A stretch of 10,401 bases of DNA from a bacterium (GTDB lineage: Bacteria > Desulfobacterota > Anaeroferrophillalia > Anaeroferrophillales > Anaeroferrophillaceae), in NCBI GenBank assembly GCA_029940125.1, contig JAOZRP010000054.1, forward strand, positions 1 to 10,401, given 5' to 3'. The position numbers and the translations under genes were made by a program. Positions 7,207 through 10,401 of this stretch are shown one piece after another. Each line of letters opens with the position of its first letter. Positions within the stretch are counted from its first letter, which is position 1. The notes beneath the pieces were generated by a model. It was not told the DNA's origin and did not search any database. It saw nothing but the letters and a program-made list of their open reading frames with translations.

Positions 7207-7677
7207 TTACAATGTATTTTTTAACTGTCTTTCCAATATTTCCCGAACCCGCTTTGATTCTTTGCAGTCCCGGCCGCCGGTTGAAATTGAAACGGTTATT
7301 CCCTGGTGATGGAAACCGGCCGGAGTGATGAAGTCTCCGGACGGCCAATGGTGATCAACCGCACAGCAGAGAATTCCTTTCTTCCGGCAGTCAGCAATTA
7401 TAGCGGCATTCAATGCCGGATCATCCGTGGCCGCGAAAACCAGGGTCATGGATTCCAGGTCGCCCGCCTGGTAAGCCCGCTGCCGGAAACTGATGCCGCT
7501 CCGCTCATCAAGGGACAACAGCTCCGGGGTCATCCGGGTGGCAACCACCGTCACCAGGGCTCCGGCGGCCAGCAGGCCGCATACTTTCCGATAAGCCACC
7601 GCACCGCCGCCAACCACCAGGCAACGGCGGCCGGACAGCAGCAGATGGATGGGATAGGTAACTTTGCTTTCAGTCAT
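7207..7677 (-). CDS. sirC: Precorrin-2 dehydrogenase (SirC / Met8 / CysG N-terminal type), short form
   Basis: NAD-dependent oxidation of precorrin-2 to sirohydrochlorin, which is then the substrate for cobalt insertion. The 156-residue protein has the Rossmann motif GGGAVAYRK at residues 23-31, ATDDPALN at 83-90, an aspartate at 108 (AVDHH) matching the catalytic Asp of the CysG/Met8 family (Asp104 in E. coli CysG, from memory), DFITPA at 115-120 and ISTGG at 131-135. It ends soon after this segment. SirC-type proteins are usually about 200 residues or more, so the C-terminal helical dimerisation part is missing or very short. No continuation of it is apparent in the other frames. The start chosen is the ATG one base after the cbiD stop (7679-7681). 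A longer frame up to 7728 would overlap cbiD and adds residues before the family's normal start. Its place before cobA fits consecutive pathway steps. Whether it also has chelatase activity cannot be read from sequence. Confidence 0.9.
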   Translation of the reverse strand: MTESKVTYPIHLLLSGRRCLVVGGGAVAYRKVCGLLAAGALVTVVATRMTPELLSLDERSGISFRQRAYQAGDLESMTLVFAATDDPALNAAIIADCRKKGILCCAVDHHWPSGDFITPAGFHHQGITVSISTGGRDCKESKRVREILERQLKNTL

Positions 7678-7678
7678 T

Positions 7679-8851
7679 CTACTTTTCCCATCCCGACCAG
7701 GACCGGATAAATCCGCCTGCCGGATCATACAATCTTATTTCAATCTCCACCGCCGGGCACCAGCTTTTCAACTGCCTCCAGGCCCGACGCCCCACCTGCT
7801 CCAGCACCTTGTCCCGCAAGCCGGTCGGAAAGGTCTCCAGCGCCTCCCGGACGCTGCGGCTGGCGGCGCACCGTCCGGACTGTTCCGTGGACGCCCCCGC
7901 CCGGCGGGCAACCTCCGCCAGGTTCGCACAGGTCAAGGCTACCTTGTGGGCATGGGTATAGGTATGCCCCTGGGCGTACTTGTAAAGCTTACCGTACATG
8001 CAGGCGACAATGACCCGGTTGAACCCCTGCGCGGCCACAATCTTCAGGGAGTCAGCGATAAAATCACCAATGCGCACCAGGGCCAAGTCCGGAAGATCGG
8101 GAAAATCCCTGGCAACGGCCTGCTGGGTTCTCCCCCCGGTGGCCAGGGCAATGGTATCACAACCGGCAGTCCGGGCCCCTTCCAACAACACTTTTATGGT
8201 GGCAATGTAGGCCGCGTGGGAATACGGCACCACAATTCCCGAAGTCCCCAGAATGGATATTCCTCCCAGGATCCCCAAGGTCGGGTTCAGAGTTTTGCGG
8301 GCAATTTTTTCGCCGTCCTCCGCGATGATGGAAACCAGCCACCGTCCGGACTGCCGGCCGTAGCCGGCCCGGGACAGGTTGTCGCAAATCATCCGTCGGG
8401 GGGTGGAATTGATTGCCCACTTCCCCGGCGCCACGTCAAGGCCCGGTCGGGTCACCTTGCCAATCCCGGGGCCGCCGCGCAGAACCAATTCCCGGCCGCC
8501 GCAATCCAGGCGAAAATCCTCGGGCAGAATTTCCTCTTCCTCCACTTCGCGGATCACCGCCCGCAGATGAATGCCGTCCGTCACATCCGGATCGTCGCCA
8601 CCATCCTTGATGATCACCGCTTCCGCCCCGCCCCGCTCATGGAAACGGCAGCCGGCGATCGCCATGGCTCTCAACTTCCCATCGGGAAACAGCACCTCAA
8701 GACACTCGTGCACCTTCCCTTCCCTAAGCAGCACCCAGGCTGCCGTCGCCGCTGCCGCCGCGCAGGCGCCGGTGGAAAAACCCCGGCGAAGTTTCTTTTC
8801 TGTGGCCGTCTTCACGTTGTCGGTATCATTTCCCGCATTCCATGATGGCAT
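7679..8851 (-). CDS. cbiD: Cobalt-precorrin-5B C1-methyltransferase CbiD
   Basis: SAM-dependent methylation of C1 of cobalt-precorrin-5B, giving cobalt-precorrin-6A. CbiD is specific to the anaerobic route and is not related to the other cobalamin methylases. The 390-residue protein shows the family's landmarks in order: RGFSTGACAAAA at residues 23-34, KDGGDDPDVT at 82-91, GPGIGKVTRPGL at 127-138, NPTLGILGGIS at 189-199, GTSGIV at 202-207 and MYGKLYKYAQG at 285-295. The frame is intact. The ATG at 8851 overlaps the end of cbiC by 26 bases and has no obvious ribosome-binding site. A GTG at 8815 (residue 13) lies closer to the usual family start and is a reasonable alternative. The TAG stop is one base before the dehydrogenase ATG, so the two genes are likely coupled. 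Confidence 0.95.
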   Translation of the reverse strand: MPSWNAGNDTDNVKTATEKKLRRGFSTGACAAAAATAAWVLLREGKVHECLEVLFPDGKLRAMAIAGCRFHERGGAEAVIIKDGGDDPDVTDGIHLRAVIREVEEEEILPEDFRLDCGGRELVLRGGPGIGKVTRPGLDVAPGKWAINSTPRRMICDNLSRAGYGRQSGRWLVSIIAEDGEKIARKTLNPTLGILGGISILGTSGIVVPYSHAAYIATIKVLLEGARTAGCDTIALATGGRTQQAVARDFPDLPDLALVRIGDFIADSLKIVAAQGFNRVIVACMYGKLYKYAQGHTYTHAHKVALTCANLAEVARRAGASTEQSGRCAASRSVREALETFPTGLRDKVLEQVGRRAWRQLKSWCPAVEIEIRLYDPAGGFIRSWSGWEK

Positions 8852-9500
8852 GCAGCGTCGCTACGGCCAGAGGGCTGCCTCCCCGGCGGCCGGTTATGAC
8901 AATATGGGGGATATCGGTTGCCATCAGCATTTCCTTGGACTCAACCACGTGGACAAAACCCACCGGCATGCCGATGATCAGCCGGGGGCGGATATGTTCC
9001 TCAACCACCATCCGGACAATACCGGCCAGGGCCAGCGGCGCGTTGCCAATCAAGACAATCGCTCCGTCCAGCACCTCCCTGGCCTTGTCAAGGGCGGCCA
9101 GGGAACGGGCGATACCCAGCTTTCCGGCTTTGGCCGCCACTTCCGGATCAGCGACGTAGCAGTGAATATCTTCCGGGCCATACTCCGGGTTTAGCTGCCG
9201 CAACCGCACCTGGGAGATGCCGCTGCGAATCATTGAGGAATCGCAGTAGAGGGGCGCTCCTGCCTGCAAGGCCTGCAGGCCGGCACGGATAGGCTCACCG
9301 GAAAACCACAGGTTGTCAGCCAGGGAAAAATCAGCTGTCGTGTGAATCAGGCGCCGGGCGATAATCCGCTCGCTGGAGCTGAATTGCGGCGTATCGCCCA
9401 TTTCCCGCTCAATGCGGAGGAAACTTTCGCGCTCAATTTCCGCACCGCTCATCTCCCAGTCTATTTTCCCCAACAGGGAACGATCAAATGCAACCCCCAT
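8826..9500 (-). CDS. cbiC: Cobalt-precorrin-8 methylmutase CbiC (CobH family)
   Basis: Moves the methyl group from C11 to C12 of cobalt-precorrin-8 to yield cobyrinic acid. The 224-residue protein has the family pattern: IERESF at residues 22-27, RLIHTTADF at 50-58 with the probable catalytic His53, IGNAPLAL at 151-158, GMPVGFVHVVESKE at 177-190 and GRRGGSPLAVA at 204-214. The ATG at 9500 is chosen because it has an excellent AAGGAG site five bases upstream (9506-9511) and gives the usual short leader before the IERESF motif. A GTG at 9545, overlapping the cbiL stop, would add 15 residues without a comparable site. The substrate aspartates and glycines seen in the family are in place, so an active enzyme is expected. 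Its 3' end overlaps cbiD if that gene starts at 8851. Confidence 0.95.
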   Translation of the reverse strand: MGVAFDRSLLGKIDWEMSGAEIERESFLRIEREMGDTPQFSSSERIIARRLIHTTADFSLADNLWFSGEPIRAGLQALQAGAPLYCDSSMIRSGISQVRLRQLNPEYGPEDIHCYVADPEVAAKAGKLGIARSLAALDKAREVLDGAIVLIGNAPLALAGIVRMVVEEHIRPRLIIGMPVGFVHVVESKEMLMATDIPHIVITGRRGGSPLAVATLHAIMECGK

Positions 9501-9505
9501 GTATG

Positions 9506-9511
9506 CTCCTT
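9506..9511 (-). promoter_or_regulatory. Ribosome-binding site that decides the cbiC start
   Basis: AAGGAG on the minus strand, five bases before the ATG at 9500. It is the best Shine-Dalgarno match among the starts examined here. It favours this ATG over the upstream GTG (9545) that overlaps the cbiL stop codon. Confidence 0.75.
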
Positions 9512-9541
9512 TTTCCACTTCAGAATAGCCTTCGTTGTCGG

Positions 9542-10264
9542 TCACTTGACCTTTTCCGGCTGGCGTTTGGCAATAATCAGCGACAGGTACGTTTCCGGAA
9601 TCCGGGCGATGGCATCAATCCCCGACACCATTTCCTCACCCGCCAGCCCCACCCGACTGGCATAAATACACTCACCGACAAAGCCATTTTCCTGCAAAGC
9701 CGTAAGAATTTCCCGCCGATGATGATAGGTTTTCAACAGTACCACTGTATCGGCACTATGAAACTGAGGATCATGAACACTTTCCCTGGTCCAGGCCGGA
9801 ATCAATCCCAGAGTTTCCCGGTCCTCAACCAGCGGCAGGTTGTTGCGGGCCGCCACCGCCTGGAATGAAGTGATGCCGGGAATGGTTTCCACCCTGACCT
9901 CCGGCAGCAGTTCCCGGACCCGCCGCAAAAGGTAGGTATAGGTACTGTAGATCAAGGGATCACCAATGGTCGCGAAAGCACAATCTTTCCCCTGTCTGAG
10001 AACATCCACCACCTTTTCCGCGTTTTCGGACCAGGCCTGCCGCCGATCCTCCATCTCCCGGGCCATGGAAAATACCAGTGTCACCCGTTCAGCCTGGCAT
10101 CCGGGCACCGTATCAACCACCGATCCCGAAATGCAGTCCTGACTGTGGGCGCCGGTGGCCGAAAAAACCACCTGCACCCGGCAAAGAACCTCCACCGCCC
10201 GCAAAGTCAGGAGCCCGGGATCACCCGGTCCCACTCCAACACCATACAATATACCAAGTTTCAC
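9542..10264 (-). CDS. cbiL: Cobalt-precorrin-2 C20-methyltransferase CbiL (CobI family)
   Basis: SAM-dependent methylation of C20 of cobalt-sirohydrochlorin/cobalt-precorrin-2, giving cobalt-precorrin-3. The 240-residue protein is a single tetrapyrrole methylase domain: GVGVGPGDP at residues 8-16, ATIGDPLIYSTYTYL at 98-112 (the GDP..YST form typical of CbiL/CobI) and IPGITSFQA at 128-136. The chosen start is GTG at 10264. It has AAGGA five bases upstream (10270-10274) and puts the glycine-rich motif at the usual distance from the N-terminus. A TTG at 10294 would add 10 residues without support. This is the first gene of the operon in the window. The stop TGA (9542-9544) lies 41 bases before the cbiC ATG. 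CbiL (metallated substrate) and CobI (metal-free substrate) are very similar; the cbi context decides. Confidence 0.95.
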   Translation of the reverse strand: MKLGILYGVGVGPGDPGLLTLRAVEVLCRVQVVFSATGAHSQDCISGSVVDTVPGCQAERVTLVFSMAREMEDRRQAWSENAEKVVDVLRQGKDCAFATIGDPLIYSTYTYLLRRVRELLPEVRVETIPGITSFQAVAARNNLPLVEDRETLGLIPAWTRESVHDPQFHSADTVVLLKTYHHRREILTALQENGFVGECIYASRVGLAGEEMVSGIDAIARIPETYLSLIIAKRQPEKVK

Positions 10265-10269
10265 GGTCT

Positions 10270-10274
10270 TCCTT
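10270..10274 (-). promoter_or_regulatory. Ribosome-binding site supporting the GTG start of cbiL
   Basis: AAGGA on the minus strand, five bases before the GTG at 10264, within the longer purine stretch AAAGGAAG (10268-10275). It makes the GTG a better start than the in-frame TTG at 10294. Confidence 0.7.
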
Positions 10275-10343
10275 TCATGATTTTCAGCAAGCAAGCGTTA
10301 AACCTACGGGAAGCATCACGCTGCTGGCATTTATGTCCGGGAC

Positions 10344-10386
10344 AAAAATAAAAAATCCCGAAGCCCTTGAAAAGACTTCGGGATTT
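10344..10386 (-). terminator. Intrinsic terminator upstream of the cobalamin operon
   Basis: On the minus strand a perfect 11-bp stem (AAATCCCGAAG pairing with CTTCGGGATTT, 10353-10363 with 10376-10386) closes a 12-base loop and is followed by a T-rich tract (10344-10352) broken by one A. This is the classic form of a Rho-independent terminator reading leftwards, towards cbiL. No equivalent T-run follows on the plus strand. It may end a gene beyond the right edge, in which case the cbiL promoter lies in 10265-10343. It may instead be the switchable terminator of a leader such as a cobalamin riboswitch whose aptamer is outside the window. No aptamer motif is visible in the 15 bases beyond it. 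Confidence 0.8.
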
Positions 10387-10401
10387 CCCATTATTTACCC
10401 C

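Noticed and set aside
7664..8845. Long plus-strand open frame antisense to cbiD
   Set aside because: It mirrors cbiD, which has full family motifs. The plus-strand product is rich in Pro, Arg, Gln and His with no recognisable domain, as expected for the shadow of a GC-rich gene.
9076..9104. Perfect 9-bp inverted repeat (TCCCTGGCC / GGCCAGGGA) inside cbiC
   Set aside because: It lies in a stretch coding for an alanine/leucine/arginine-rich helix in GC-rich DNA, where such pairing arises by codon use. There is no T-run or nearby gene boundary.
4..10264. Possibility of a CRISPR array, mobile element, tRNA or rRNA in the window
   Set aside because: No direct-repeat array, transposase, terminal inverted repeats or tRNA/rRNA-like segment was seen. 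Coding sequence fills almost all of the window and composition looks even.
10265..10343. Sigma-70 type promoter for cbiL
   Set aside because: A TTGTCC and a CATAAA occur after the terminator, but they are not at a 16-18 base spacing. No convincing -35/-10 pair could be supported.

Overview
The window is a single minus-strand operon for the cobalt-early (anaerobic) half of cobalamin (vitamin B12) corrin-ring synthesis. Nine protein genes fill it almost end to end. Read in the direction of transcription, from high to low coordinates, they are cbiL, cbiC, cbiD, a short sirC-like precorrin-2 dehydrogenase gene, a cobA-hemD fusion, a cbiE-cbiT fusion, a cbiF-cbiG fusion, cbiH and cbiA. CbiD and CbiG are hallmarks of the anaerobic route, and no cobG, cobN or cobF (aerobic route) is visible. 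The GC-rich composition, gene order and fusions suggest an anaerobic Desulfobacterota-type (deltaproteobacterial) organism. That assignment is an inference from style, not from a marker gene.

Layout: 10265-10401 is the upstream end of the operon. It holds a strong minus-strand intrinsic terminator (10344-10386), which either ends the preceding gene or is the expression platform of a leader lying beyond the window. cbiL, cbiC and cbiD follow (7679-10264), then the dehydrogenase (7207-7677). The only clear gap after cbiC is 7143-7206, and it carries a strong stem-loop. The tetrapyrrole fusion (5262-7142), CbiET (4036-5265), CbiFG (2135-4039), CbiH (1364-2134) and CbiA (4-1380) abut or overlap by up to 17 bases, so translational coupling is likely.

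How the genes work together: the HemD/CobA protein would make uroporphyrinogen III and methylate it to precorrin-2. The dehydrogenase oxidises precorrin-2 to sirohydrochlorin. After cobalt insertion by a chelatase not encoded here, CbiL, CbiH, CbiF, CbiG, CbiD, CbiE/CbiT and CbiC convert it to cobyrinic acid, and CbiA amidates side chains a and c. The cobalt chelatase (CbiK/CbiX), the precorrin-6A reductase (CbiJ/CobK) and the late steps (CbiP, CbiB, CobU/S/T) are absent from the window.

Most of the content is well-known biology. The least ordinary element is the 626-residue CobA-HemD protein. Its N-terminal ~120 residues look like a decayed HemC (porphobilinogen deaminase) domain, and its CobA and HemD parts depart from the usual motifs at several positions. 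The CbiF-CbiG fusion, the 156-residue dehydrogenase lacking the usual C-terminal part, and the intercistronic hairpin are secondary points.
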